From Ptiloglossa arizonensis (lineage: Eukaryota > Arthropoda > Insecta > Hymenoptera > Colletidae), in contig NC_135060.1 in the NCBI RefSeq assembly GCF_051014685.1, positions 9,734,001 to 9,798,000 of the forward strand: 64,000 nucleotides of DNA. The letters are read 5' to 3'. A model generated the notes under the pieces. That model had not been told where the DNA came from. It ran no database searches and saw nothing but the letters and a program-made list of their open reading frames with translations. Of this stretch, positions 25,543-38,886 are shown piece after piece. Positions within the stretch are counted from its first letter, which is position 1. Every line of letters starts with the position of its first letter. Both the position numbers and the translations under genes were made by a program.

Positions 25543-25870
25543 AGTTCTTAGGTTTCTTCGTGAAGGTCTCGGTAAATCTTGGGCCTCTCGAAGATCTTCA
25601 AGGTTTCAAGTGTCCCAGATGTCCTTCCGGCAGCAAGCTCTGCATCTAAAAACTCTAAGAATCCCACGTGTCTAAAGGATTCTGAGAATTCAAAAATCCC
25701 AGAACTCTCGACGAGTCGTTGGATCCAGAAAGTTTCTAGGTTTGCTCGCGATCTCGAGTGTCTCGACAGGCCTTGGGCCTCTCGAGGATCACGAAGGTTT
25801 CGAGACTTTCCAGATGTCCAGATGTCGTATCTTGATCCAGATCTCGTAGCATCGTACACAGGTACGTAAA
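25543..25870 (+). repeat. Direct duplication, two diverged units 194 bp apart
   Basis: The block TTGGGCCTCTCGAAGATCTT at 25578 recurs as TTGGGCCTCTCGAGGATCAC at 25772. Both are followed by AAGGTTTC and then TCCAGATGTCC-like words (25616, 25811). Both strands carry open frames of about 100 codons across the region (25548-25859 minus, 25579-25869 plus), but neither shows a known domain. Confidence 0.6.
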
Positions 25871-28059
25871 CATTTATCGAGACACGTTGTTTCGGTATTG
25901 TTCACATTGCTCGAGTGTCGCGTTTCTCGCGTTCCAGGGATTTCAAAGTTTCGCGGTTTGGTGTTTTACCGATCTTGGGTGGTCCGTGTCGATTTTGACA
26001 AGTCCACGGTTTTCGGTATTTGCGTCTACGGGTGTTCTACATTGGATTTGCGCGCAGGAGTATTCTATATTGGATTCGACTCGGTCCCATGGGTCTCCGA
26101 ACGTGTGTTGCCGGTCCGATATGTCCCGGGTCGTTACCAACCGTACGCATGAAAGCGGATTCGGTCGGTATCAGGTTCCAGCAGATATTCCAACATTCAG
26201 GAGGAAGTAGCGCGCGAAGCCACGGGTATCAACGTGTGCATCTACGAAACACGAGAACCTAACGAGAACTGAACGAATACGTGTCACTTTCGCTGGAAAA
26301 ATTCACTCGAAATACGCGAAGATCTTTTTTTTTTTAAACGAACAACTGGGAAGAGGATGCTGGGCGATCAACGTCTGCCAACAATTGAGATAAAATATGA
26401 CGCGAATCCCGTCGAAACGTTGAAAATATCCACGAACCGCGGAGACCTTTCCGGTACAGAGACATTATCCTTTTATTAGCCGATGTTTCCCGTGGAGTAT
26501 TATTAGCATATAGCGCGCGTTCGAGAGAGAGAAAACGATTCTATCTTCTAACGGTTCAGTGCGGTGCGTTACTATTTGATGAGATAAAAAGCGCCGCGGT
26601 GGCTCGGCCCGATGAATTTTTAACCGCGCCTCCCAGGTACCATTACGGACCTCGAATTTCGTAGGTTAGGGGGTGTCGATACCCCTGGGAAACCGGTAGT
26701 CTTCGTGCTTTAATAATTCAGCACGGTAAATTGTACCAGCCACCGTGTAGACTGATGTACCGCCTTCTTTTACTTCCGTTCAAAAGGTTATTCGTAAAAA
26801 GCGAGGGTTCCATTAATATTTCACGTCGATCGCGTCTAGGAATGCGATTCGATTTCACTTTTATAGAACCGCGACCGTCTCGGGGTGCGAGCGAATTTGT
26901 GTCGCTCTTGAATGATTCAATAGGATTAGGAAAGAAGCTTTACTTCCCCGATACGGTTACCGAAATCGAATTACCTTTCGGTTTCCGTTACTTTTGACGT
27001 ACGACGTTCCACCATTGAATTATTATCGTGCTTCGTCGAGGGAACGTATCTCGATGACGAATTCGAGTAAACGCGAGTCCGAGTTCGCAAAAATCACGGA
27101 AATTCCTCCTCACGGAATTGAGACAACCGTGTCCTCCTCGTGAACACCGCGGGAAACTCGGCGAGTTATTTGCCGCGGCGTTGAAACTCGCAACATACAT
27201 AACTTAAAACTAGCCTGGAAACGTAACGATCAATTTTGCCCGAGGAAGCCAATCGGAAAGTTCGTCTCGTCGAACGAAGAACCCGTGGGTGGTACTCGAT
27301 TGATGGTCGGCATTAATGAAAAATCAACGCGCGGCTTCGAGATCTCGAGATGCTCTCAGTACCGGATCTTCGAGTCTCGAGGGTTTCTTGCCTCTTGCAA
27401 TTGGGCACGCGTTGAGGAATTTCCAGACGCGGGACAACCTCGCGACGACGACGTCGTGGCGGCCGATGATTAAACCGTCACCGTTGAAACAAGCACGAGA
27501 AAGAGGAGATACGGTGCAGGGGACGTAACCACGGGGAGAGAACGAAGAAGGAGCAACGAGTTCTCCGTAGTTCAGCGATTGGATGACAACCTCTGGGCGT
27601 TCCACTCGCGACATCATCACCTCGCCAGGAGCTTAATCAAGCCGGGCCGGATGCCGAAAGTCTAAAGCCACCCTCTGATGTGCCCACCGGTGGCTCCGTA
27701 GACCTCTTGAATAGAGGAAGAAGGAACGGGAGGGAACCGTGACTGATCCGGGGACTCGAAGCATAAAGCATCGAGCTCGCCCGAACTGGGACACTGCTGG
27801 GAGTAGTGATTACACGTGGACACGATGTTTTCGGTGTCGCCTGGCATCGGTGCTCAAAGCTCTCTCACCTTTGCTACGTAATCAGGCCGCCTTTCTTGCG
27901 CCCGGTTGCACCTTCTCCCGGAGGCGGCCCTTTCGCCTCGATCCACTCGTCGAAACGATTGCATTTGACGGCCATGATTGCATCCAGCCGGTCGTTTAGC
28001 GAGAGGACGAACCCATTGCGTGGCCTGATTTCGAGTATTTCGAAGTATCCTCGACCGAG

Positions 28060-28630
28060 GACAACGACTCGTGGAAAATTGGCGAGACTCGCGATACCGA
28101 AAGATCGTAATTGTACTGGATTCGGGGCTGGTCGCGTTCGTTCCGTTTCGTCGGTTTCTATCTTCTTTCGAGAGCACTTGGAAATTGAACGGTCTGAGAA
28201 CTACCTAATAACGTTATTAAAATAGAGTTACGATCAATTACGAATAAAATTTACTATCGACTCGTGGAAATCTCGCGAAAATTCACGATACCTTGGAATC
28301 GGAACGGTGTACTTGATTTGAAGTCGGTCGCGTTCGTTCCACTTTGTTTAGAGCGAAGTTAAAAATTGAACGATAGGAGAACTCCATTGTAATTTTATTC
28401 GAATAGAATTACGATCAATTACGAATAAAATTTTGTATCGACTCGCGGAAAATTCTCGAAAATTCGCGATTAAGTATCGTAATAATACTACTACATTCAG
28501 AGGTAATTGTGTTTGTTCCACCTTGCCGGTTTTTCTACTTCGTTTGGAGTAATTAGCATTAAAAAATTCAATGCCTGGAGGAGAGCAAGGGCTCCTTCTT
28601 AATTTGATTAAAATACTGAAATTACGAGGA
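28060..28630 (+). repeat. Tandem repeat of about 187 bp, nearly three copies
   Basis: Landmark GACTCG(T/C)GGAAA occurs at 28066, 28259 and 28440 (spacings 193 and 181 bp). Each unit then has CTCGCGA/CTCGAAA-like bases, a GTTCGTTCCACTTTG-like block, AAATTGAACGGT/AACGATAGG and ATTACGATCAATTACGAATA. The third unit is more diverged and fades out around 28630. Confidence 0.8.
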
Positions 28631-31600
28631 AATTTTTGAATCGAACGATGGGTTAAAATTTCTCGAGGTAGGTCGGTAATGAGGAGATGCGTTGTACGGA
28701 GAACACGAAACGCGGCTAGCGGAGACATTATGCGCGGCTGCCTTAGGTGAAGTGTATTTCGTCGGTAAGAAATCTCTTTGTCTTTGATACCACGGCTCCG
28801 TGAGGCAACCTACAAAAGCGTCGACCTATTTTCCAGCCGCACTTTTTGTCCTTTCTGTTTTCTAACAGCTAAATGAGGAACCCGCGGAGTCTAATGAAAT
28901 GCAAAGACGCGAGCATCAGCGAAGAAGCAAACGAACGCGCATGCTTTGAAAAATATGTAAATATCAAACGAACCTCGCGTCTTTTACGACAACGCGACAA
29001 ATTTACACCCATACACTTAACGGTACTGTGCCTATCGAACGAATTCATTCTAAACGAATATTAATCCAGAGAACGACATCGTCTTTCGTACCTTAACAGC
29101 GAATTATTCTCGTGATTTTCCTCGACGTACTTGTAAATCGTCTCGGGCGTTTCAAAAATTCCCATTCGCGCTTCTGTTCCCGATTTTTCATTTTTAAATT
29201 ACAAACTACGTACAAAAGAACGACCAATTGGATTATCGAAATCTATCAAATCGCGAAACTCGGGTTGGAATCGCGATGGTAACAAATCCTGAAATCTATT
29301 TCCAGGTCGGAGCGGAGAAGTCCTTATAATTGTTACAAGAAAATAATAATTCCAGCGTTCCTTAATGAAATCCCTCCGGAGGGATCTCGACTACTTCGAA
29401 ATATCTAATCCCGCGTTGAAGACGCGCCTTTCCAGGTTGTCTGGGCGGTTCGCTAGGTTTCGACGTACGGTTACAAGGGCATGGACCGGAGCGTCGGAGG
29501 CTCGGGGGTGGGTTAGGGTTGCGCCGTCTCAAAATGCAAGCGTCAACGACTTTCGTCGTCTGTAAGACGCGCAGACGTTCCTCGTAGACTGCTTACCGAG
29601 CGTGTAAACGCGGCTCGGTGAAACCAGCTCTCTCTATCCGTTGACTCTGCCTTCCTCCGGCAAATCCGCGGAAACTGGGTTCCCCAAGAGTTCAGGGTCT
29701 GGGACCAACCGGCACAGAGACGGGAGATATTTCTGTTTAATAGTCGGCGCACCGTCCCCGGTAATGGAAGTCGGGGCGTTTGCATGCCGGGAGGCACGCC
29801 GGTGCCGTAAAGTTAATGGCGTTGTAGGCAACACGATAAAATGATGCACCGCGGCCCGGCGACAATATTATTGCCAGTGTTCGCATCCGCGCGGGTTCCC
29901 GCGAGATCGGAGACCCGATTCAACCTTGAGAGACACGGGTACGCACCTGTGCAGTGAGCACCCGAGTACACCTAGGTTGTTCGGTATCGAGGAACAGGAA
30001 CGCGATGACGGAATCGAATCTTCGCTGGAAAAAAGTTCCAAGGTCGTTTTTCTGCTTCCAACGAAACCGATCGAGATATTTCTTTTCATTGGAGATTTCT
30101 TAGCCAAGTCAATCGTCGTTGATTTTGAAACAAAGGTTTGTGTAAAAGGATTTGTACAGGATTGTATAGTTTATTGAAACGATACTTAGAACGATGAAAG
30201 AATGATTATTGCGAGTAAAAGTGAGTTATTGCGACCGAACCATTGATGTAGTTGCAATGTCTTCAAGGACGACCTTGAATGTAATAAATCCGAAAGGATA
30301 ATAACAAACACTCCCCTATCTTATCTCTCGATTTTATTTCATTTTACGAGGATGACGACAATAATAATTTTCCACGCAATTCTTGTACAAGAAGAGATTC
30401 ATAATATAAACGTTGGTCTGTATATCGTAAACAGCAAGGTACAGTCAAAGGACCGTTATTAAACCTAACCTCAAACAAGATGTATTAACCCTCTGGGACT
30501 CGAAGCTACCGGGATGATAAATCCGTACATTTTCATTATGCTCGTCTTACGTAAAATAAACTTTGATTCGACCGAGCGCGAGATATTGCTACGGACCTTC
30601 CGAATAAATATTAACTTCCGTTGTTGTATTTGGCTGGCCTCGCGGTAAGAATTAACGCGAATCGGGGAGTCTCGTTCGAACTTTATCGTCGATCTTCACG
30701 GAAATGCTTGTTCGCGAAATTGCGAACAATTTGGCCCGTAATCGCGACGATGTAACCATCGCAATCCCATAACTCCACCGAAAAGGGAAAATAGATAATG
30801 GAATGTTTGCAAGTTGCGTTTCGAGACCAATTTAATTCCGCTATCGCGTTTCCCCGTCTAAACTAGATAACTATACATTCAAGCCGGACATACGTTGTGT
30901 ACTATCCCGGTAACTTGCACCTGTTCTCTCCTCTCCTACCCTCTTCGGTCTTCACCCCTCTGTGTCTGGTTCGTCGCGTCTCTTGGTCTCCGTCTACTTG
31001 CTCGAGAACTTTCTGCTGCTCTTTAGTGAATTAAGGACTGGAGAACATAGCCTTTAATCAGAAACCGAGCGAGATTAAGGTGCGTTCCCATTTCGCGAGC
31101 TCGTTAACCGGTCCCCGGTAATACGAGAGGTTCGTTAGAAAAACGGCGCGGAGAGAGGGGTCTGGATATCGAGGTTGTAATCTGAAATTGAACCGTTAGA
31201 CGAATTGTCCTAGACGTGGACGCACGTGTCACTCAATTCTTTGTTTGGCCAAAGAACTATCTTCGATACGAAACATTTTACGTATTGTGACGAAGACAAG
31301 TTGATACTCGCGTTTTTTTCGACCTAACTCGGTGAACATTGTCAGTTCTTCTTATCGAATTTATTCCTCACTTACGTAACGATGTGGATTTCTGTTAATC
31401 GCATCAATGTGTCTTGCAATATTGACACTATCGAAACTCATAATGCGAAGAAAAACAGTTATTTTCGTAAGTGCAGGGGATAGAATTTTTCATCGTAAAT
31501 ATAATCAATGTTACCAAGTGAATTCTGTACAATATCATTTTAAACATGGTACACCGTTCAGCCCAACGTTACGATGAAATTTTGTTTCCCCGCGTCTACG

Positions 31601-33327
31601 TTTTCTTCGATCGATTCTCTTGCTTTGAGAAATACCAACGTTTTCGAACTTATCATTGCCCGTGTATTAATACGTACCATGAGAAATGCGGAGAAGCTAA
31701 AACGCGGTTCCACTATCTCACGATGGCATGCACGTTGTTTATTTCGACAGCCGGACTAAACAGGTCGCTTCTGAAAGCATATCTATCGCTACCCGAGTCT
31801 GACTCGGACTCGCACATTGTGGACGGTCGGCCCATGAGCCTTAAGGGGTTGAACCCCGAGTTTCGTCGTATCCGTTTCGTTTTCGAGAAGTTCGAACATT
31901 ATAACGCGGATAGAGAAATCTCCATTAGATTTCACGGTTGCACTCCTTTCGTTTAATTATAAGAAAGGGCGGGGAAAAAGGGCGGAGTTTACGCAATGCC
32001 CCGCGGGTTATTAAGTTATATTCCCGAGGACAGTGCAACCCGTGCTTTACTAATATTAACCGAACGTAATGGTGGGAAAATTTTACGAGTTACATAAACT
32101 TTTATGTTGCCGACCGGTGGTAATGGAAAAAGGTCGAGCCGTATCCCGGCATTAGATTCTACGACTCATTTCCCCCCAAAACAATTCAGCGTTACCATAG
32201 CTCATAAATGAGCGTACTTAATTAACCACGCACGGTTCCGTGCGTGCACGAAATCATAATGTTTTACGATCTACCCTCACCCTACGTACCGTCTTATTCG
32301 GAAATATAATCTTCAATGTGCACGATATTCGGGCGAACGGAGCCGCGACACTGCTTCGCGTTTCTTTTATTCAATTCTCTCGTCTCTTGATTTCCTGGTC
32401 TTCCACTCGACACCTTCGGCGTTCCGCGTAATTATTTTTTCGTCCCCGTTACGGTGCAAATTAATCCTGCGGGAGCCATGAAAAGCATCGCAACTGCGAC
32501 ACCGCGTTTATTACCTGCAAAACGCCGTAAACTGGAATTCTTGGACAGCCGGATATCACATGCAGCTGGACAGGACATTGCACGTGTCGGGAGGGTAAAT
32601 TATGAATCTTCCCTCTTCTTAGAAACAGACCCAGTTCGTCACACACGCGAAACCATAGGTCAACAATCGATTGCAAACACGGTTACATTGCCTCATGGAA
32701 ATACCACCGATAGGATATCGGTCGCGTAATCGTCGAACGTATTTAATTATCGTTGCACGTGGTTCGCACTCATACAGTAATAAATAAACACGGTCGTTTT
32801 TCCAAACGAATTACTCAACGACAATCTCGATCCAAGTATTGAACATTTTCCAAGTATTCCATCACGTTACGTATTCGACAATTTTATTTTACACAAAACT
32901 AACGCGTTTACTTTACGCTGCAATTCTTTCTATATTTTCGTTCGATACCAAATTAATATTACTCACTGTTGCCAAATTCTACGAAAATAAAACGATTCCG
33001 ATCTTCACCGACCGGATACTCGAAACGATCTAATTGTTCATCGACTGTTCCTCGCGTCTCTCGGTTGCAAGTGTTTCCCGCGTCGGTGCAATCTTCTTAC
33101 CGGAGCGAGTAAGAATTCTTTGTGCGCTCATTGACCGGGACGAAAATGCGATAAACTATAAAATAAATCCTTTGGTCGATTAATGACCCGAAGAGCGCAT
33201 TCCTTCTCACAAAGTACGCGGCGTCGTTCCCCGTGGCACCCTTTCCGTGTAGCCAATACCATTAACATGTTTCATTTCACCCGACCCTTCGACTCGCATA
33301 AAAAAAGAAAAGGGGGAAGAACCTGTG

Positions 33328-33370
33328 CGGCGTTGGCGGCGGTGGAGGCGGCAGTGGTGGCGGCGGCAGC
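33328..33370 (+). repeat. GGC/GGN microsatellite
   Basis: Imperfect GGCGGT/GGAGGC triplets, giving a short poly-Ala/Val run in an unsupported ORF (33183-33494). Confidence 0.85.
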
Positions 33371-36300
33371 CTCGGCCCACCACGGTCTTCGACCCATTCT
33401 TCCTTTCAAAGATATTCCGACCCGTGCCGCGTTGCTCGGCCGCCGGATAGCAATGATTAGTGTAACGAGAAGATCCTCGCCGGCTTACGGTTAAGTACGG
33501 ATACCGGGAATGGCTCCGCTTTTAATTACCGGCGAGCCGGTGTGTACATCGCGGCCTTAATGCACCGGGGCTGCTTAACGAGTAATACGTCGTTATCAAC
33601 GGCCACGCGCAGCTGGAACTAAGGGCAGAGGGGTGGGGAGGGAGCGTTCCGATCGTTAAATGATTTTAACGGGACGTCTCCCCCGCCCTCAAAGAGGAAT
33701 TTACACGAGGCAATCGCGAATGTTCCCGTACGTTGAAAACGATCGTTGACTGTACGCGAGGCGTATCGTTCCATGGGCGGCCATTTTGAACGTTAGAGTC
33801 GTAGCTCGAGGAGGAGCTACGTCAATGCGTGTACACGTATGCGTTGTTTCGCGTGCAAACGAAAGAAACACAAATCGGTTGCTCGTTTGATGTATTTTAT
33901 TTTCTACATTGTTGAAAGAGGATTGAATAAAATTGATGAGAACGTAATGTGGTCTGCGTCGGATGGTTCTCCAATTGGACTGTACCGCGAAATATGTTAA
34001 TGGGTTTTCAACGGTCTTTCTGCAACGGAGAGGTTGATTTTTTTTTTCTTTCTAGAGCGAGTAAGGAATGTACGGGGTGTCCCGCGAGTTTTCGTGCGAA
34101 TTCTGTTGATAGGATCTGTGGGTTAAAGTAAGACGTAAATGTTGCGTATACACGGGTCAGGACGAGGAATACGAAACGCGAAGGAAACGATGACTGTCGG
34201 GTAAAAGTAAGATACGAATGTTGGATAAACGTACTTCATGGTAAAAAGTTGTGAGAAAAATTGTGAAACGCGAGAAAAATAACGAAGGTCTTGGCGCGCG
34301 ATACGGTTCTATTGGGAGACCTTTGAACGAACAATGTTAACATTTGATAACCGACTCGAAAGAGAGCTCCGGTCGAGGATACGGAGTAGATGGATCTCTC
34401 TTTCGTCCAGAGGCTGCTATAGTTGAAACAAATCGTTCGAACAGCTCTTCTCCCTCGCTCTGCCGTGTATCAGTTTCCTGTCTCTCGCGCGGAGAGGGCA
34501 GCTGGCTCGACGAAAAAGTCTGGACCGCTTCACAGCCGGGGAAGAAGTAGCTTTGAGCCACGAATTGAGATCGATCCGACTACAGTGCACTCATCGGTAA
34601 GACCGGCTATATAACAGGCAAGTGCATTAGACGCGAGAACATTCGACATTAGAACGAAGGATTTAGAGAAAGAGATCGATGGTTGCAGAACTCGCGTGAA
34701 TAGGGATTGATGAAAGTGCTTCGGTAGCGAGTGTGGAAGGTTCTGCCGCGATCTAATCCAGTCGAGATTAGGGCCGAACCATTGAAGATTAAGCGAGTCG
34801 AGAGGACCAAGAATAGTCGGTCTCGGTTTATAAAATATATACGAGAACACGGGACGTCCGAGGCACTGATCGGATTAATCGGGTCAAGACGAAAATACGC
34901 GTGACCACCTTGGTGGGATGGATACTCAGAGGAACAGAGAAAGAGAGATTTTCAATGTAAATCGGTTACCACGTAGACCGTGTAAATGGCGGTACGAAGG
35001 CCAAGTGGTTAACATCTTAAGAGAGAAATAATGGACGCGCGACAAGAGGAAACAAGACAAGAAAGTCTTAGCGCGAGATCGAAGGTGAACGTAACGTACG
35101 TAGCATGGAGAACGCGGTGCTAGGTGTACACGGTTATGACTCGGCGGTGGTCGTTTTGCATAGGAAATGCGAGGTGTATATCAGCGACTTCGAGACGAAG
35201 TAGTTCACCAGCCACGTGTGCTCTACTTGCTGAATAATTGCGCACGGCGAACAAACGCAACCGTACTTCGTAAGTGGATTATCTTTATAAAGGAGCGGAT
35301 CTCTTCTGAGAATTATCATCTCGCTAAAGTAATTCCTTGGTTAACAATTACGTCGCGAGTGTATAGATTAGCCGTCTTTGTCCTTGTACCGATAATTCGA
35401 GGCTCCGCGCGTAGATTGCATTTAGAGCGAGTTTCGTTTCCGAAGTGTTCGGTTAAATCGCTCGTCTTAACGGTTAAGTAACCTGGAAATTAAATCCACT
35501 TTTGCGGGTTTAACTTTACACGAGGCGTTGAAAATGACCACCGCGCGAAAAGAATGTTGGACAAAATTCTGAGATCATCCACTAAGGAACATCGATGAAA
35601 AATTATTTAATTTTGCTCATTAAACGGCTTTTCCGTTGCAACATCTTTTGGATATCTCTGGAACAATTCCAGGCATCCTTTGAAGTACTCCCATCGTATT
35701 TCGAGTTCCTTCAACGTTCGTTTAGCAGTTTCCACGAGTGTTCTTTCGACGTTGGTATTTCCCAATCGTCGGATATGCTCTTAATTATAAAATTACTCGT
35801 TGGAGTCACAATTCGGTAACTGTTCTACAAAGTATAACAAAGAGTATTCTCGAACACTTGTTCGCCAGTGGATACAATGCTCGGAGACTTTGAACACAGT
35901 ATTGTTATACTACTATTCCAGTATAATAATACCAGTTTCCCTGGTATTCTTTCCACGAGCTGGTCCGAGAGCGCGTCGACGATTTCCGAATTCGAGGTTA
36001 GGTTCGCGACAATTTGAAATCAGTAACGCAAACGATTATTTCGTACGTAGTTCGCGCGTCCGCCCTCCGTCGAAACCCGATTAACATTCGAGTCAACGAA
36101 CGCGATCAAAGCAGACGTCGAATCAGCCCGCATTACCGATCCCTGTTGTCGGTCGAGCGTCACAAACAGTTCGTTAGGCTCCGGGACTACCGAGCGATAA
36201 CCGATTCGAGGTTAGTTCGTTTCGCGCGGCGCGCCGGCGGGAAAATTCGCGTTGCGCCGTGAACGGAATATAATACCGTACGAGAGGTGACGGGGTGGGG

Positions 36301-36429
36301 TAGCGATAGACGAGAATGGAGGGGAGAGGGCGATCGAGGGGAAATCGTGGCGACAGGACGAACCGCGACACCGCTCGGAGAACAAGATGTGTACACGCGA
36401 TTCCACGCTCGTTGGAGCGCAAGCGTGTA

Positions 36430-36725
36430 ATCGAACAATCGCAACTAGCGTACGCGGACGGGCGCGTACACGGCAGCTCTGTTTAGACACCGTGCGTACG
36501 TTTGCAGGTGATTACGCATCCGTGTGCGTGCGCATCCACCTGTGGCCCTCTCTCGCCCTATTGCTCGTACCCGCAAGCGCGTGATTCGCACAGTCGCGCG
36601 TGTGTTTGTGGATGATTATATATTCGCGCCTCCACACGTAGACACGCGTTCGGTGTACCGTTCCCGCGTGTGTTTACGTACCCACGTGTTTGTAGACGTG
36701 CGTGTGGACCTACGCGTGTGATTAC
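36430..36725 (+). repeat. Degenerate CGCGTGTG/GTACGT repeats, alternating purine-pyrimidine
   Basis: Many imperfect copies of words such as CGCGTGTGTTT (36597, 36667), CGCGTGTGATTACC (36713), GTGCGTACGT and GTGTGCGTGCGCATCC lie within 300 bp. No single clean period is evident. Alternating purine-pyrimidine steps dominate. Confidence 0.55.
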
Positions 36726-38673
36726 CAGCTATCGCGGATATACGGCTGCGATCCAACGGCTCTGTCGCAGATGGCTCTAGGGGGAGAGGAGAAATTATGG
36801 TCTTTCTTCGAGAACGGTGAAACAATTTAGCTTCGATGTATATCGTGGACGCACGTGCCACGAAGTCGATTGTTCGGTAATCCGGACTAAGTTGTTCCCG
36901 AGAGCGAATATATTTCGATATCTTGTCTCTTTAATTATAGGTGTACGATATTTCGTACGGCGATACGTCTACGTTCAGTACGGTGAATAATCATTTATTT
37001 CGTTACGATTAATTCGACGGTTACGTGGTATTTATCGCACGATTTGCGCGGTTGTTGCGATCGATACTTTCGAAGTGAACCTCGTTCCATTAGTTCGGTA
37101 ACATTACGTGTTTGAAAATCGACCGTCCAAGTAGTACGTCCTGAACATCACCGTGGAATTAACAAATCCTTAGTAGTTCCGTAATAATATTGAAACCGGC
37201 CAAACATTCCTCGAAATGTACATTTTTTAAGGAAGGTTAGAAAAATTAGTACGGATATCTATTCTTGTCCAGTAAACAAAACTCACGTTACGAGTTCCAT
37301 TGTACAACGAAGCAATGAATAAACAAGTACAAATGAACCATGGTTTGTAATGCGAGTCGAAATCACTGAATCGTTGCCACATCTTCGTCGCTCTGTCATT
37401 ATTTTTTATATACGACAACATTGTCTTCCCTGTTTAAACATCGTCCCTCTAAAAAAAACTGTCTTCGTAAACCATAAATACTCAATAATAGCTTATTAGA
37501 GTTTCATTCTCTGCGACAATAACCAACCGCGCAAACAAAACTGTACACCCCTACGCGAGTATTGTTGAACTTAATTATTGCCCGGGGAAATGAAAGACAA
37601 TAACAGCGGTGGGCGGTGATGTCTATAATATCGTAGGAGTCTGGATGAGGGATTCCACCGTACGATGCGTCAATGCGTGTATGCCACGCGGGTTTGTAAA
37701 TTGCGAGTTTAAACGTCGCGGGTCAAGGAAAACAGGTTTTAATTACGAGCCAGCGAATCGAGAAATCAAAATTCTCGTTTCGACTCTAACCAACTGCTCC
37801 CATCGAAGTAATTATGTGTTTGGTAACGGAGAAAAGGAGGAGCATCGTTCGTTCTACTGTACATACAAACATTTATTTTAGTATTCTACGCGAGGCTCCT
37901 GTAACGAATATGAGTGGAAAGTATTTTTCGTGATTAATTCTAATACGTGTACGAATTGTTTCTATAAAATTTTGCGCAACTAGAACATTTTAGGCAAGTT
38001 GGAAAATTGATACTGTAAGGTGACACGAGAAGCGTTCTCGCTATTGTCCTCGGTGTCAATGATTGATCTGTTTAAGTTTAAGCTGAAGTGCGTTCGAATT
38101 TCAATGTAATAGGAGCGGTCCTGGGGGGTCGATGGCCATTTTGTTTGGAGAAGAAGTCGAGATGCGTTCGACCTCATCGGTAAGAAGGGATTCCTGATCA
38201 AGTTCTCGTCGAGATAAGTCACACTGGTGGGAAGGGATTTGGGTTTTTACGCTATATGTTTTTTCGTGTTCTTTTTGTCTTCTTCATTGTCGTAATAATT
38301 GTTCATGTTTTGTTTTGTGTTACTCACCTACGTATATACTATATACATTTTACGGTGGGTATATGGTTTCTAACTTAAATTGCTACAAGAATAATATAGT
38401 TCGAAAAGAACGTTGAACAAAAAATCGTATACCTCGACGAGTATAATTACGTTCGTTTATTTTTTATAAAATGTGCAAGTAACTAAGAATAAATGCAAAG
38501 CTCCTTGGGTACGAGATCAACGACAAAGTGCCATTTTTAAACTCGGTCCAATGAATCGGTAATAAAAAAGAAAAAACAAACGTTCGCGTAGAATTCATAT
38601 TTATAAATGAAGATGGACGAATTAATAAAAAAATTCACTGAAAAAAAAAATATATACCTAAATTAAAACGTGA

Positions 38674-38886
38674 CTATATTTGTCGAATCCCTGCACACGT
38701 CAGCTAAATATCCTTGACACCTTGCAATCCATAGGAAACAGAAATTATAATTCTGTAGAAAAACTTTCTCGAAGGGCGAAGAAACATGTCGGTAAAAAAG
38801 CTTCTAATATATTGAAAAATAAATGTGCATCGAGATCGAAGCAGTTACTCAGGGAATCGCGGAGTAACGAACGTCTAGGTTATTAA
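38674..38886 (+). other. Unexplained short open frame, Lys/Arg-rich (71 codons)
   Basis: The frame is open from a stop at 38671 to a stop after 38886 and includes RQLNILDTLQSIGNRNYNSV, KKHVGKKASNILKNK and SRSKQLLRESRSNERLGY. It lacks an ATG near its start. The composition is less CpG-rich and more protein-like than its surroundings, with an amphipathic Lys/Arg pattern. There are no clear splice sites. It could be a relic of a mobile-element or other protein, or chance. Confidence 0.2.

Noticed and set aside
30484..30500. TTAACCCTCTGGG as a second piggyBac end
   Set aside because: No matching inverted end or TTAA partner was found nearby and no transposase fragment is present.
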